A DNA stretch of 64,000 bases from Pseudomonas sp. SORT22. GTDB taxonomy: Bacteria > Pseudomonadota > Gammaproteobacteria > Pseudomonadales > Pseudomonadaceae. Below are positions 54,706 through 63,643 of this stretch, one piece after another. The first letter of the stretch is position 1; every line of letters begins with the position of its first letter. The notes below the pieces were generated by a model, which saw only the letters and a list, made by a program, of their open reading frames with translations, had not been told where the DNA came from and did not search any database. Position numbers and translations under genes: made by a program. The stretch is from NCBI RefSeq assembly GCF_018417635.1, contig NZ_CP071007.1:2728501-2792500 (forward strand), read 5' to 3'.

Positions 54706-56862
54706 ATGTTACATCAGGGAGTCAAAAAGGCAGGACGGATGGGGCAACGCAGCCGGGCGCACTTGGCGATGGTCCTGGTACTGGGCCTGAATCCGTTGGC
54801 GCTGGCGATTGCTGCAGAGAACGGCAACGGCACGCTGCAACTGGGCAACATCGAGATCATCGGCAAGGACAGCGCCAGCAGCGTGACCGCACCCGGGGTC
54901 ACCACCATCGGCAAGATGCCGCTCAAGCTGCGCGAGACGCCGCAGTCGGTGAGTGTGATCGACCACGAACGCATCGAGCAGCAGAACCTGTTCAGCCTCG
55001 ACGAGGTGATGCAGCAAGCCACTGGCGTCACCGTGCAGCCGTTCCAGCTGCTGACCACCGCTTATTACGTACGTGGCTTCAAGGTCAACTCGTTCGAACT
55101 CGACGGCGTGCCGGCCTTGCTCGGCGACACCGCCAGCTCACCGCAGGACATGGCGGTGTACGAACGGGTCGAGATCCTGCGGGGCTCCAACGGCTTGCTG
55201 CACGGCAGTGGCAACCCGGCAGCCACGGTCAACCTGGTGCGCAAACGCCCGCAAAAAGAGTTTGCCGCCAGCACCACCTTGAGCGGTGGCAGTTGGGACC
55301 GTTACCGCGGCGAGGTCGATGTCGGCGGGCCGTTGACCGAGTCTGGCAATGTGCGCGGGCGCATGGTCGCCGCCTACGAGGACCGCGACTATTTCTACGA
55401 CATCGGCAAGCAAGACACTCAGCTGCTGTACGGCATCAGCGAGTTCGACCTGAGCCCGGACACCCTGCTGACCCTGGGCGCGCAGTACCAGACCATCGAC
55501 TCGGTGACCAACATGGCTGGTGTGCCGATGGCCAAGGACGGCTCGAGCCTGAACCTGCCGCGCTCCACTTACCTGGATGTCGACTGGGACCGCTTCAAGT
55601 GGACCACGCGCCGGGTGTTCGGCTCGCTCGAGCAGCAACTGGACTACGGCTGGAAAGCCAAGGTCGCCGCCGAATACCAGGACGCCGACTCCAGCCTGCG
55701 TTATGCCGGCGCCTACGGTGCGATTGACCCCGTCACCGGTGACGGCGGCCGTCTGATGGGCGCGGCGTACAAGTTCGAAAGCACCCAGAAGAGCGTCGAT
55801 GCCTCGGTCAACGGGCCGTTCTCACTGTTCGGCCGCAGCCATGAACTGCTGCTGGGCAGCAACTACAGCCAGGGTGAAACCGAGCAGCGCACGGCGGACT
55901 TCACCACGTCGTTGAACGTGCCGGTCAACGTCTATCGCTGGGACCCGCACAGCGTGCCCAAGCCGGGTATCGGCGCCTACACATCGCCGGGTTCGACCAC
56001 CACCACCTCCAAGGGTGTCTACGCGCTGACCCGCTTCAAGCTGCTCGATCCGCTGACCCTGGTGGTCGGTGCCCGGGCCAGCTGGTGGGACCAGGATGCA
56101 CCGAGCGATCACTTCAAGCCCGGGCGCGAGATCACCCCGTACGGCGGGCTGATCTGGGACTTCGCCCAGGACTGGTCGTGGTACGCCAGTTACGCCGAGG
56201 TGTTCCAGCCGCAAACCGGGCAGACCTGGAGCGGCGACCTGCTCAAGCCAGTGGAAGGCAAGACCTACGAGACCGGGGTCAAGGGCGAGTTGCTGGAGGG
56301 CCGCCTGAACGTGTCGCTGGCGGCGTTCCGCATCGACCTGGAGAACAATCCGCAGGTCGACCCGGAACACCCCGGCGCCGGCCCCAACACCTACTACATC
56401 AGCGGCGGCAAGGTGCGCAGCCAGGGCTTCGAGCTGGAAAGCACCGGCTATATTACCCCGGACTGGAGCCTGTTCGCCGGCTACACCTACACCACCACCG
56501 AATACCTCAAGGACACCCGCAGCAACTCCGGCGAGCGCTATGCCGAGTTCACCCCGCGGCACATGCTGCGGTTGTGGAGCCAGTACGAGCTGCCTTGGCA
56601 GGAGCGGCGCTGGAGCGTCGGTGCCGGGGTGCAGGCGCAGAGTGATTTCTCTGCGCAGTCGGGCGCCGTATCGATGCAGCAGGGCGGCTATGTGTTGCTC
56701 AATGCACGGGTTGCCTATCGCATTGACGAGCACTGGACGGCCTCGCTCAACGGCAACAACCTGGCCGACCGCAAGTATTACCAGAGCCTTTCCAACCCCA
56801 ACTGGAACAACCGCTACGGGGAGCCGCGCAGCCTCAACATGACCCTGCGAGGCACGTTCTGA
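54706..56862 (+). CDS. fptA: Ferripyochelin TonB-dependent receptor
   Basis: A 718-residue outer-membrane receptor (P. aeruginosa FptA 720). Long stretches match FptA as I remember it: [27 protein letters not shown] and [16 protein letters not shown] near the end, finishing in RGTF with terminal Phe. The plug covers about 60-200, then a 22-strand barrel. The signal peptide is in [26 protein letters not shown] 54706 follows GGGGCGGGG, while ATG 54739 could also serve. The high likeness to FptA supports uptake of ferripyochelin of the P. aeruginosa stereotype. Confidence 0.96.
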   Translation: MLHQGVKKAGRMGQRSRAHLAMVLVLGLNPLALAIAAENGNGTLQLGNIEIIGKDSASSVTAPGVTTIGKMPLKLRETPQSVSVIDHERIEQQNLFSLDEVMQQATGVTVQPFQLLTTAYYVRGFKVNSFELDGVPALLGDTASSPQDMAVYERVEILRGSNGLLHGSGNPAATVNLVRKRPQKEFAASTTLSGGSWDRYRGEVDVGGPLTESGNVRGRMVAAYEDRDYFYDIGKQDTQLLYGISEFDLSPDTLLTLGAQYQTIDSVTNMAGVPMAKDGSSLNLPRSTYLDVDWDRFKWTTRRVFGSLEQQLDYGWKAKVAAEYQDADSSLRYAGAYGAIDPVTGDGGRLMGAAYKFESTQKSVDASVNGPFSLFGRSHELLLGSNYSQGETEQRTADFTTSLNVPVNVYRWDPHSVPKPGIGAYTSPGSTTTTSKGVYALTRFKLLDPLTLVVGARASWWDQDAPSDHFKPGREITPYGGLIWDFAQDWSWYASYAEVFQPQTGQTWSGDLLKPVEGKTYETGVKGELLEGRLNVSLAAFRIDLENNPQVDPEHPGAGPNTYYISGGKVRSQGFELESTGYITPDWSLFAGYTYTTTEYLKDTRSNSGERYAEFTPRHMLRLWSQYELPWQERRWSVGAGVQAQSDFSAQSGAVSMQQGGYVLLNARVAYRIDEHWTASLNGNNLADRKYYQSLSNPNWNNRYGEPRSLNMTLRGTF

Positions 56863-57143
56863 TGGCAGCCCCGGGCCTTGGGCCATGGTGGCTGCGCATC
56901 AGCCTGGCGCTGGCCGGCAGCGTGCTCAGCAGCCTGCAACTGGCGGTGCTGCTGGCCCGCCACTACCCCTTGGGCGACGGGCTTGAGCGGCTTTATGCGG
57001 CGATCTTTCTCGGCCTGGGGTTTCTCGTCACGGTGCTGTTGTGGGCGCTGCTGGCGCCGGACTGCAAGCGCGTGGTCTACCGCTCCAGCGCCTGGTTGCT
57101 GCTGTTCAGCCCTTGCCTGGCATGGGCAGGAGCCGGGTCATGA
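56862..57143 (+). CDS. fptB: Small inner-membrane protein FptB
   Basis: A 93-residue protein with three hydrophobic stretches (ISLALAGSVLSSLQLAVLLA, LYAAIFLGLGFLVTVLLWALL, SAWLLLFSPCLAWAGA). It has the size and position of P. aeruginosa fptB. No catalytic motif is seen and the role is unknown; it may assist FptC. It shares one base with the fptA stop and overlaps fptC by 4. Confidence 0.85.
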   Translation: MAAPGLGPWWLRISLALAGSVLSSLQLAVLLARHYPLGDGLERLYAAIFLGLGFLVTVLLWALLAPDCKRVVYRSSAWLLLFSPCLAWAGAGS

Positions 57144-58642
57144 TGGGCGCACCGCGGGCGCTGGTGCAGCGCGTGCATGCCGGTGCCGGCGGCGTGTTCG
57201 GCGTGCTGCTGTTGGTGATTCTGCTCAGCGGCGCCTGGAGCATGGCCCATGAGGACCTGCGCAGCTGGTTTCGCGGCCCGGCAGCCTTGGCGCCAGGGCC
57301 GCTGTTGCCCTTGGCGCAATGGCTGCCGGTGGCCAGCCGCCACGGCCTGGCGCCCGAGGCGTTGCAGATTCGCCTGCCCGACGGCGAGCGCGCGGTGGTC
57401 GAGCTGTGCGCGCCTGCCAAGCCGTGTAACCTGGCCCTGGACCCGGCCACTGGCCGGGAGCTGGCGGCAGAGAACGCCGCCGATATCCTCTTCAACCTGC
57501 ACAAAAGCCTGTTTGCCGGCTTCCCCGGGCGGGTGCTGATCAGCCTGCTGGGGGTGGTGCTGTTGCTGATGATCTGGGCCGGCAGCGTGCTGCACAGTGG
57601 CCGCTTGCAGGACCTCACGCGCTTGCGCCGTGACCGTGGCCCGCGGCTGCTGGCCCACGACCTGCACAGCCTGATCGGCCGCTGGGCCGGGCCGTGGCTG
57701 CTGTTGTTCGGGGTTACCGGGGCGATGTCCGGCCTTGGCGCCCTGGGTACCCTGACCCTGGCCGGGCAGGCGTTTCCCGGGGCCCCGCAACAGGCGTTCA
57801 TGCAGCTGCTGGGCGCACCACCGCAGGTCGATCCGCAGGCGGCGCCGGCCCAGCCGTTCGATCTCGATCAACTGCTGAGCAACGACGCGGCGGTGCACCC
57901 GGGCTTCACCGCCCAGAGCGTCACCCTGCATCACTGGGGCGAGCCCGGAGCCTGGCTGGAAGTGGCCGGCATCGAGTCCGGCCTGCCCAGCACCGCAGTG
58001 TTCGAACGCCATGCCTACCGCGGCGATGACGGTAAGCCGCTGGCCACCAGCAGTGCCAGTGGCCGAGGCTTCTGGCTGCAGGCGTTTATCGCGGTGCAAC
58101 CGCTGCACTTTGCCGATTATCGCTGGCTACCCCACGCCGGGCCGCTGTTGCGCGTCGTGCATTTCAGCATGGCCCTGGGCGCCGCAGTGCTGGTGCTCAG
58201 CGGCCTGTACCTGTGGCTGGAGCGCCGGCGGCTGAAGGGCGGGGCAGGCTGGCAAGTGCTGCTGCGCCTGGTGGTCGGTGGCGGCGGCGGGTTGCTGGCG
58301 GCCAGCGCCGTGCTGCTGTGCGCCGGGGCGCTGGCCAACCTCGGGCTGTTGCCGCGCAGTTCACTGACGGCGTGGTTCTGGGGCTGCTGGATCGCCAGCC
58401 TGCTGCTGGCCGCGCTGATGCCGCCGCAGCGCCAACCGCTACGCCTGCTGTTGAGCGTGGCCGGCCTGGCCTTCCTGAGTGCTGGCGCCTTGCACCTGGC
58501 TGGCAGCCTGGTGCACGCCAACCTGAGCCTATGGCCGATTGACCTGGTGCTGTTGCTCGTGGGCGCCAGTGCCCTGTGGGCGGTGCGCCGCCTGACTGTT
58601 TTTTCGCGTACGGCACGGGCTGCCGACGCCAACGCTATCTGA
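57140..58642 (+). CDS. fptC: PepSY-domain inner-membrane protein FptC
   Basis: A 500-residue PepSY-associated membrane protein of the iron-uptake type (HAGAGGVFGVLLLVILLSGAW; LHKSLFAGFPGRVLISLLGVVLLLM broken by loops; VHFSMALGAAVLVLSGLYLW). Repeated His in or near helices suggest haem binding and a ferric-siderophore reductase role, as proposed for related PepSY proteins. ATG 57140 overlaps fptB by 4 bases; the reading extending upstream to 57041 is rejected. Third gene of fptABCX. Confidence 0.88.
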   Translation: MMGAPRALVQRVHAGAGGVFGVLLLVILLSGAWSMAHEDLRSWFRGPAALAPGPLLPLAQWLPVASRHGLAPEALQIRLPDGERAVVELCAPAKPCNLALDPATGRELAAENAADILFNLHKSLFAGFPGRVLISLLGVVLLLMIWAGSVLHSGRLQDLTRLRRDRGPRLLAHDLHSLIGRWAGPWLLLFGVTGAMSGLGALGTLTLAGQAFPGAPQQAFMQLLGAPPQVDPQAAPAQPFDLDQLLSNDAAVHPGFTAQSVTLHHWGEPGAWLEVAGIESGLPSTAVFERHAYRGDDGKPLATSSASGRGFWLQAFIAVQPLHFADYRWLPHAGPLLRVVHFSMALGAAVLVLSGLYLWLERRRLKGGAGWQVLLRLVVGGGGGLLAASAVLLCAGALANLGLLPRSSLTAWFWGCWIASLLLAALMPPQRQPLRLLLSVAGLAFLSAGALHLAGSLVHANLSLWPIDLVLLLVGASALWAVRRLTVFSRTARAADANAI

Positions 58643-58654
58643 ATGGAGACTCGC

Positions 58655-59872
58655 ATGCTGGATCTGTTGAAACACTGGCGCATGGTGCTGACCTTCGCCC
58701 TGTTGTACCTGTCCCAGGGCATCTGCTTCGGCATCGCCATGGACGCCTTGCCAACCCTGCTGCGCCACGACGGCGCGGCCCTCGATGCCCTGGCCTTCCT
58801 GCCATTGGTGGGCCTGCCGTGGGTGGTGAAATTCATCTGGGCGCCGCAGGTCGACAACCACTGGAGCCCGCGCCTGGGGCGGCGGCGCAGCTGGATCATA
58901 CCGATGCAGATCCTTGTGCTGCTGTGCCTGGTGACCCTGGCGAGCATCGGCCTGAGTGTCGATACCGCCGGCTGGGCCGTGGGCCTGCTGATCCTCGCTT
59001 CGTTCGCCAGCGCCACCCAGGACATCGCCACCGACGGCATGGCCGCCGAGTATTTCAGCGACAACATGCTCGCGCGGATCAACGCCATCCAGGTCGGCGG
59101 CACCATGTTCGGCTTCTTCGTCGGCGGCGCCGGGGCGCTGCTGCTCAGTGGCCACTTCGGGCAAACCACGGCCTTCGGCCTGTTGGCCCTGGTGCCCTTG
59201 GCGAGCCTGTGCTGCGTAGCCTGGCTGCACGTGGCACCGGCGAAAGAGAAACAACCCGACGTCGCCCACGCCAGCCTGTTGCGCTTTATCAAACGGCCCG
59301 GGGCGCTGTCGCTGGTGGTGCTGGCATTGCTCTCGGCGATGACCGCGGTGTCTGGCTTCGGCCTGTCGAAACTGTTCCTCAACGATGCTGGCTGGTCGTT
59401 GCAGGCCATCGGCCAACTGGGCATGAGCGGCGGCGTGGTGACCATCGTGCTCGGTTGCGGCGGCGGTGCCTGGCTGATCCGTGTGCTGGGCTTGTGGCCG
59501 GCGTTCATGCTGGCGGTGGCCATGGCCGGGGTGGCGGCGCTGGTCTGGCTGCTGCAGGCAAGCGGGCTAGTGGCGCCCCGGGTCGAGTTGATCTGGCTGG
59601 CGGTGGGGCTGGGCTCGTTTGCCACCGGCGCGACCTCAGTGGCAATCATGACCGCCTCGATGGCGTTTGCCGGGCAAAGCGACCAGGCCGGCACCGACAT
59701 GACCGCCGTGCAAAGCACCCGCGACCTTGGCGAAATGCTGTCGTCCTCGCTGTTGCTGGGACTGACCGCGCAGGTCGGTTACAGCGGCGGGTTCCTCACC
59801 GGGGCGCTGATGGCGGTGGTGGCGCTGCTGGTGGCGCTGAATTTGGCGCGGTATCGGGTTATTGCGCAGTAG
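58655..59872 (+). CDS. fptX: Pyochelin permease FptX (major facilitator superfamily)
   Basis: A 405-residue, twelve-helix protein of the FptX/RhtX/AmpG-like siderophore transporters (MVLTFALLYLSQGICFGIAM; DIATDGMAAEYFSDNMLARINAIQ; DMTAVQSTRDLGEMLSSSLLLG). In P. aeruginosa FptX brings ferripyochelin across the inner membrane. ATG 58655 is favoured because GGAG lies 6 bases upstream; ATG 58643 directly after the fptC stop is the alternative. Last gene of the locus; a hairpin follows. Confidence 0.93.
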   Translation: MLDLLKHWRMVLTFALLYLSQGICFGIAMDALPTLLRHDGAALDALAFLPLVGLPWVVKFIWAPQVDNHWSPRLGRRRSWIIPMQILVLLCLVTLASIGLSVDTAGWAVGLLILASFASATQDIATDGMAAEYFSDNMLARINAIQVGGTMFGFFVGGAGALLLSGHFGQTTAFGLLALVPLASLCCVAWLHVAPAKEKQPDVAHASLLRFIKRPGALSLVVLALLSAMTAVSGFGLSKLFLNDAGWSLQAIGQLGMSGGVVTIVLGCGGGAWLIRVLGLWPAFMLAVAMAGVAALVWLLQASGLVAPRVELIWLAVGLGSFATGATSVAIMTASMAFAGQSDQAGTDMTAVQSTRDLGEMLSSSLLLGLTAQVGYSGGFLTGALMAVVALLVALNLARYRVIAQ

Positions 59873-59878
59873 GGGGGG

Positions 59879-59902
59879 GCGTGCGCTCGAGCACGCTCTT
59901 TC
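59879..59902 (+). terminator. Probable terminator after fptX
   Basis: GCGTGC-GCTCGA-GCACGC followed by TCTTTC lies 6 bases after the fptX stop. The T-run is imperfect. An eight-G run (59872-59879) touches its left arm. Confidence 0.5.
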
Positions 59903-60049
59903 GGTGAAGCTGGGTTCGTTGGACATCTTCGGTTCTGAAGATGGGCTGTTTCGTTGATGGTGCTGGCAGATTGCTGCTATGTTGGAGCGCTGGGAACCCC
60001 CTCTCACGCGCTGCTGGGACAGCCGGTTTTTTGTTAAGGCGAAAGGTCT

Positions 60050-61384
60050 ATGTTAAGAGTCGGCGATTTTAATGAGTTCTGCTCATTGAAAAGAGTTTTT
60101 GTTGACGGGAAAATCGAAAAGCTCAAGCTGAATAATTTCTTGACCCGCGTTGATCTGAAGATCATGGCGGAGGATGACTGTCTGGTTTTTCTCGATGATA
60201 GTTTTTTAGGGTTGTGGGGCGAGGGGGTTCTTTTTACAAAAAATTATCTGGTGTATAACCTGCTGGGCGAGCGCGGGCATATTCCGCTTTGCAGTATTTC
60301 AACTATCGAATTCGTGGGTTCGGATGTGGTCATAAACGCATCGCTCGCGTTGACCTTCAGGAAAATCCCTCTGGGATTGGTTTTTGATGTTTTCAGGGTG
60401 GTGTATGCCTCGTTGAAAAGGAATGATGCATCCCTCATTGATGTGCGTAATCATGTTGGCGGAAGAGGAATTCTCAGCAATATTTCGCTGAAAGATGAGG
60501 TGGTAGGTTTTTTCCTTTTTGTTAAGGCAAATCAAAATAAAGAGAAGATTGTAGCGCTTATAGGTGAGCATAACTTCAAGGACAAGGAGCATATTCGCGA
60601 GTTCATTGTGCATGATGATAACTTGAAGGCGCTGTCATCGGCCCTGGTAGGGTGTTCGGGGCTGGAGGGCGATGTGCTCGCAAAAACCACCGATTTCTTT
60701 TACATGGCGTTCAAATACTATTCGTCATTTTTCTATGATGAGTTGAACTATTACAAAGAAGATTTGGCGCGGGCCGAAGCCCGGGAGCTGGAACTGCAGC
60801 GCACGGAAGATCTTGCAAGAAGTAAAGCAAAGGCCGAAGCGCAAGCAGCAGTCAAGGCTTCAAGGGTATGCTCATTTATCAATGTGTTCGCCGTCAAGGG
60901 CGAACCTGCGTCGGATTTCATGGACGCCTTTTTGTCAGTGGTGAATGGCTATTCCAGAAAATACCAGATGAACGAATCTGCGTATTGGTTTGTCTTCACT
61001 GCCCATCTTGATTTTTATCTTTACACCCTGGCGACCCGCAAGCTGTTGCAAGCGTCTGGGCTGAACCAGGTTTTCCTTGCGCCCTTTGTCTTTTTGCTTG
61101 AGGGTAACAAGGATCGAATGCAGGAACTGTCGGGCTTGATGAATGACGAGGTGGTCAAGGATGCGCTGGTGAGCATGTTTATCCTGATGGCTAACCAGAA
61201 GGCCGGGAATAAAGAAGGTAGCTTTAATTTTCTCTATGAGAAGATCCTGCTGTGTGAAAAAGATATATCGGAAGGCGAATTCATGCAGGGCCTTAACGTT
61301 GTCAAGCAAATAACTGAAAGGCTGGTGCTTGAGGTTTTGCGACCTGAGATGGAACGGTCCGCAGGAATAGATAATTTGTTCTGA
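60050..61384 (+). CDS. AT-rich orphan protein of unknown function with coiled-coil linker
   Basis: A 444-residue cytoplasmic protein without signal peptide or clear membrane helix. Residues 45-125 are beta-rich (LFTKNYLVYNLLGERGHIPL, ISTIEFVGSDVVINASLALT) and resemble in layout the bacterial PH-like/YokE-type domain. Residues 225-265 form a charged coiled-coil (EDLARAEARELELQRTEDLA). The rest is alpha-helical (MDAFLSVVNGYSRKYQMNES, FLLEGNKDRMQELSGLM). Base use is far more AT-rich than the neighbours, which points to acquisition. AAAGG precedes the ATG. I do not recognise the family, and no partner gene adjoins it. Confidence 0.8.
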   Translation: MLRVGDFNEFCSLKRVFVDGKIEKLKLNNFLTRVDLKIMAEDDCLVFLDDSFLGLWGEGVLFTKNYLVYNLLGERGHIPLCSISTIEFVGSDVVINASLALTFRKIPLGLVFDVFRVVYASLKRNDASLIDVRNHVGGRGILSNISLKDEVVGFFLFVKANQNKEKIVALIGEHNFKDKEHIREFIVHDDNLKALSSALVGCSGLEGDVLAKTTDFFYMAFKYYSSFFYDELNYYKEDLARAEARELELQRTEDLARSKAKAEAQAAVKASRVCSFINVFAVKGEPASDFMDAFLSVVNGYSRKYQMNESAYWFVFTAHLDFYLYTLATRKLLQASGLNQVFLAPFVFLLEGNKDRMQELSGLMNDEVVKDALVSMFILMANQKAGNKEGSFNFLYEKILLCEKDISEGEFMQGLNVVKQITERLVLEVLRPEMERSAGIDNLF

Positions 61385-61397
61385 TGGATTACCCCTC

Positions 61398-61419
61398 GCA
61401 AGCGGGGGGGGGCGCTTGC
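61398..61419. terminator. Hairpin with poly-G loop between convergent genes
   Basis: GCAAGCG and CGCTTGC are perfect 7-base arms enclosing a loop of eight G. It lies 13 bases after the orphan gene and just before the end of the convergent gene at 61423, as a bidirectional terminator would. The T-run is only partial. Confidence 0.4.
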
Positions 61420-61422
61420 ATG

Positions 61423-62043
61423 CTATTTACCCTGATTTTTGCGAGATTCCGAAACCGGCACCGAGGATTGCCCCGCGATTCGCTTGACCAGCGCCGCATG
61501 ACTGCTGGCTTGGTCGCTGCGGGAAATGACCTGGATGACCGCCATGCGCTCGCCGGAGCCTGCGATAAAGGTGCTGTTCAAGGTTTTGCCGCCGCCCAGG
61601 GTCGCCGTGCTGTCGATTTGTCGCACGCCAAGGCCGTTGCGGTTCAGGCGCGCTTCGCCGGTTTGTCGAAAGTCTGGCAGCCCGGCACTCTGGCGTTCGA
61701 CGAAACCGCTGACGGCGCCGTCGAGGAAGGCGTCGTCGTTGTCACCTGGGCGCGACGCTTCGGGGAGCGGTTTTTCGACCACCATGACCACGCGCTTTTC
61801 CTGCGCATTGGCATACAGGGTGCCCACGGCGCCGGCGCCTTCGCTGCTCTGTTCGTCGGCGCTCAAGGGGCTGGCGATGAAGCCTGCCGGCAGGGTGAAG
61901 CTGAACTTGCCGCCGAGCACCGCGACCTTTACTTCAGCTTTCGTCTGGCTGCCGGCTTTGCTCGCGGCATGCAGATTCGGTAGCGCCAACAGGCCGACAA
62001 CGGCCAGGGTCAGCGTCAGGGCGGTTCTGTGGAAAGTCGTCAT
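61423..62043 (-). CDS. Exported protein of unknown function
   Basis: A 206-residue protein with signal peptide (TALTLTLAVVGLLALPNLHA). The mature part begins with a conserved-looking FSFTLPAGFIASPLSADEQ and continues with alternating strands (KRVVMVVEKPLPEASR, MAVIQVISRSDQA), resembling small periplasmic DcrB-like proteins found in many Pseudomonas, but I cannot name it. No Cys and no lipobox, so it is expected free in the periplasm. It is divergent from the DUF533 gene at 62208. Confidence 0.75.
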   Translation of the reverse strand: MTTFHRTALTLTLAVVGLLALPNLHAASKAGSQTKAEVKVAVLGGKFSFTLPAGFIASPLSADEQSSEGAGAVGTLYANAQEKRVVMVVEKPLPEASRPGDNDDAFLDGAVSGFVERQSAGLPDFRQTGEARLNRNGLGVRQIDSTATLGGGKTLNSTFIAGSGERMAVIQVISRSDQASSHAALVKRIAGQSSVPVSESRKNQGK

Positions 62044-62207
62044 ACAGCCTCTCGTGGGGCGCGGGGCAGGGCGGGGTGGCTATGCTCACATAAACCTGCG
62101 TGCTCGGTAAGCCCCGGGTTAGCCGTCGGCCAGACGGTCATGGCAGATCGCCTTGCGGGGGCTATCGTTGCTTGTCTAAACAGCAACTACCGACCGAGGG
62201 CGGTGCT

Positions 62208-62921
62208 ATGAACACCAGTGATCTACTCGAACAGCTACTTCGCGCCGGGCAGGGCTCGCAAGCGCAACAAGGGAGCAGCGGCAGGTCCGCGCAAGACGGC
62301 CTGGGCGGTCTGGGCGGCTTGCTGGGCGGTCTGCTGGGCGGCGGCAGTGCATCGGCGGGCAATGCTGGCCTGGGAGGTTTACTGGGCGGCCTGTTGGGGG
62401 GCAGCGCGGGTGGCGCTAGCCAGGGGCGCTCCGCCGGAGGCACCAATTACGCGGCCCTGGCGTCGTTGGGCATGATGGCGTTCCAGGCCTATCAAAGCTG
62501 GCAGCGCAGCCAGGCGGCGGCCCCGCAACAGGCGCTGCGTACGGTCGATCAATTGTCCGGCGCCGAGGCCGAGGGCCACAGTCATGCAATCTTGCGCGCG
62601 CTGATTGCGGCAGCCAAGGCTGACGGTCGTATCGATGAGCAAGAACAAGCGTTGATTTACGCTGAAATCAAACGTCACACCAACGACCCGCAACTGCAGC
62701 AATGGCTGGATGAGGAAGTCAGCAAGCCACTGGATGCTGGCGAGGTGGCGCAGTCGGCCCAGGACCCAGGCATGGCCGCGGAAATGTACCTGGCCAGCGT
62801 AATGCTGGTGGATGACCAGCAGGACGCAGAGCGGGCCTACCTTGACGAACTGGCCGGCGCGCTGCAGATCGATCCGGCCTTGCAGGTGCACCTGGAACAG
62901 CAGGCCAAGGGAAACGCCTGA
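62208..62921 (+). CDS. DUF533/YebE-like protein with TerB-like domain
   Basis: A 237-residue protein. Residues 30-75 are low-complexity Gly/Leu/Ser repeats (GGLGGLLGGLLGG, twice), followed by a short hydrophobic ALASLGMMAFQAYQSW that suits membrane association. Residues 120-230 are an all-alpha TerB-like domain (AILRALIAAAKADGRIDEQEQALIYAEI, AYLDELAGALQIDPALQVHL). The family is widespread and without known function. ATG 62208 has GAGGG upstream; earlier in-frame starts run through the promoter region. Confidence 0.88.
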   Translation: MNTSDLLEQLLRAGQGSQAQQGSSGRSAQDGLGGLGGLLGGLLGGGSASAGNAGLGGLLGGLLGGSAGGASQGRSAGGTNYAALASLGMMAFQAYQSWQRSQAAAPQQALRTVDQLSGAEAEGHSHAILRALIAAAKADGRIDEQEQALIYAEIKRHTNDPQLQQWLDEEVSKPLDAGEVAQSAQDPGMAAEMYLASVMLVDDQQDAERAYLDELAGALQIDPALQVHLEQQAKGNA

Positions 62922-62927
62922 CGCCGC

Positions 62928-63500
62928 TCAACTGATGAAGATGATCTTCGACACCAGCTCTGCGCTGTTCTTGGCCTGAAGCTTCTTCATCAGCCGGGCG
63001 CGGTGGACTTCCACGGTGCGGTGGGAGATCCCCAGCTTGCGCGCCACTTCCTTGCAGGTCAGGCCGTTGACGATATGCAGCGAGATCTCGCGTTCGCGCG
63101 GGGTCAGCTGGATGGTCGGCGCCGGCTGGCGGTCCAGGCGCTCGAAATGCCAGACCATCAGTTTGAACGGGTCCTCGACCGTCAGCGAAAAGCCGTGGGC
63201 CCGGGCCCAGAACACCTCGCCATTACGATGCTGCATGAAGCGCTCGTCGGAGTAGAAGGCGCCGGGGCCGTTGCGCAGCCAGTGCTCGCTGCGTTCGCCG
63301 ATGCTCTGGTAGTCGGCGTGGGAGGGGTACAGCAACAGGGTCAGGTTGCCTTGCAAATGCTCGCGCTCGTAGCCGAACAGGCGCTCAAAGGCCTGGTTGC
63401 AGTCGAGCATGCGCCGATGGCCGGTGATCATCTGCGGCGCGGGGGAAACCTGGAAGGCCAGGCGCTCAAGGTCCTGGAAGTGCGGGGCGTCTTCGATCAT
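62928..63500 (-). CDS. PAS-LuxR transcriptional regulator
   Basis: A 190-residue regulator. The N-terminal PAS domain (QMITGHRRMLDCNQAFERLFGYEREHLQG) is followed by a LuxR/FixJ helix-turn-helix (LTPREREISLHIVNGLTCKEVARKLGISHRTVEVHRARLMKKL). ATG 63500 (MIEDAPHF) is preferred since AGGA lies 6 bases upstream; a GTG at 63548 would fall inside a palindrome. It is divergent from the thiolase gene at 63644 and probably controls it. The signal is unknown. Confidence 0.88.
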   Translation of the reverse strand: MIEDAPHFQDLERLAFQVSPAPQMITGHRRMLDCNQAFERLFGYEREHLQGNLTLLLYPSHADYQSIGERSEHWLRNGPGAFYSDERFMQHRNGEVFWARAHGFSLTVEDPFKLMVWHFERLDRQPAPTIQLTPREREISLHIVNGLTCKEVARKLGISHRTVEVHRARLMKKLQAKNSAELVSKIIFIS

Positions 63501-63546
63501 CGGGCGTCCTGCCTCGGGTTTGTCGGTGTGCACCGGGTTGGCGGAC

Positions 63547-63579
63547 ACTACTTACTGGCGTAAGTAGTTGCCCCAACTA
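63547..63579. promoter_or_regulatory. Overlapping palindromes between the PAS-LuxR gene and the thiolase gene
   Basis: ACTACTTAC-TGGC-GTAAGTAGT (63547-63568) has perfect 9-base arms. It overlaps TAGTTG-CCC-CAACTA (63565-63579), with perfect 6-base arms. Both lie in the divergent promoter region, so they are candidate sites for the LuxR-type protein and perhaps a second factor. Confidence 0.55.
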
Positions 63580-63643
63580 GCGTGGGATTCGGGCGCTGAA
63601 TCATTGTATGGAATACGCGCTTCAAGGACAGAAGAAAATCACC

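Noticed and set aside
63500..63548. GTG start at 63548 for the PAS-LuxR gene
   Set aside because: It lies inside the palindrome and lacks a ribosome site; ATG 63500 has AGGA six bases upstream.
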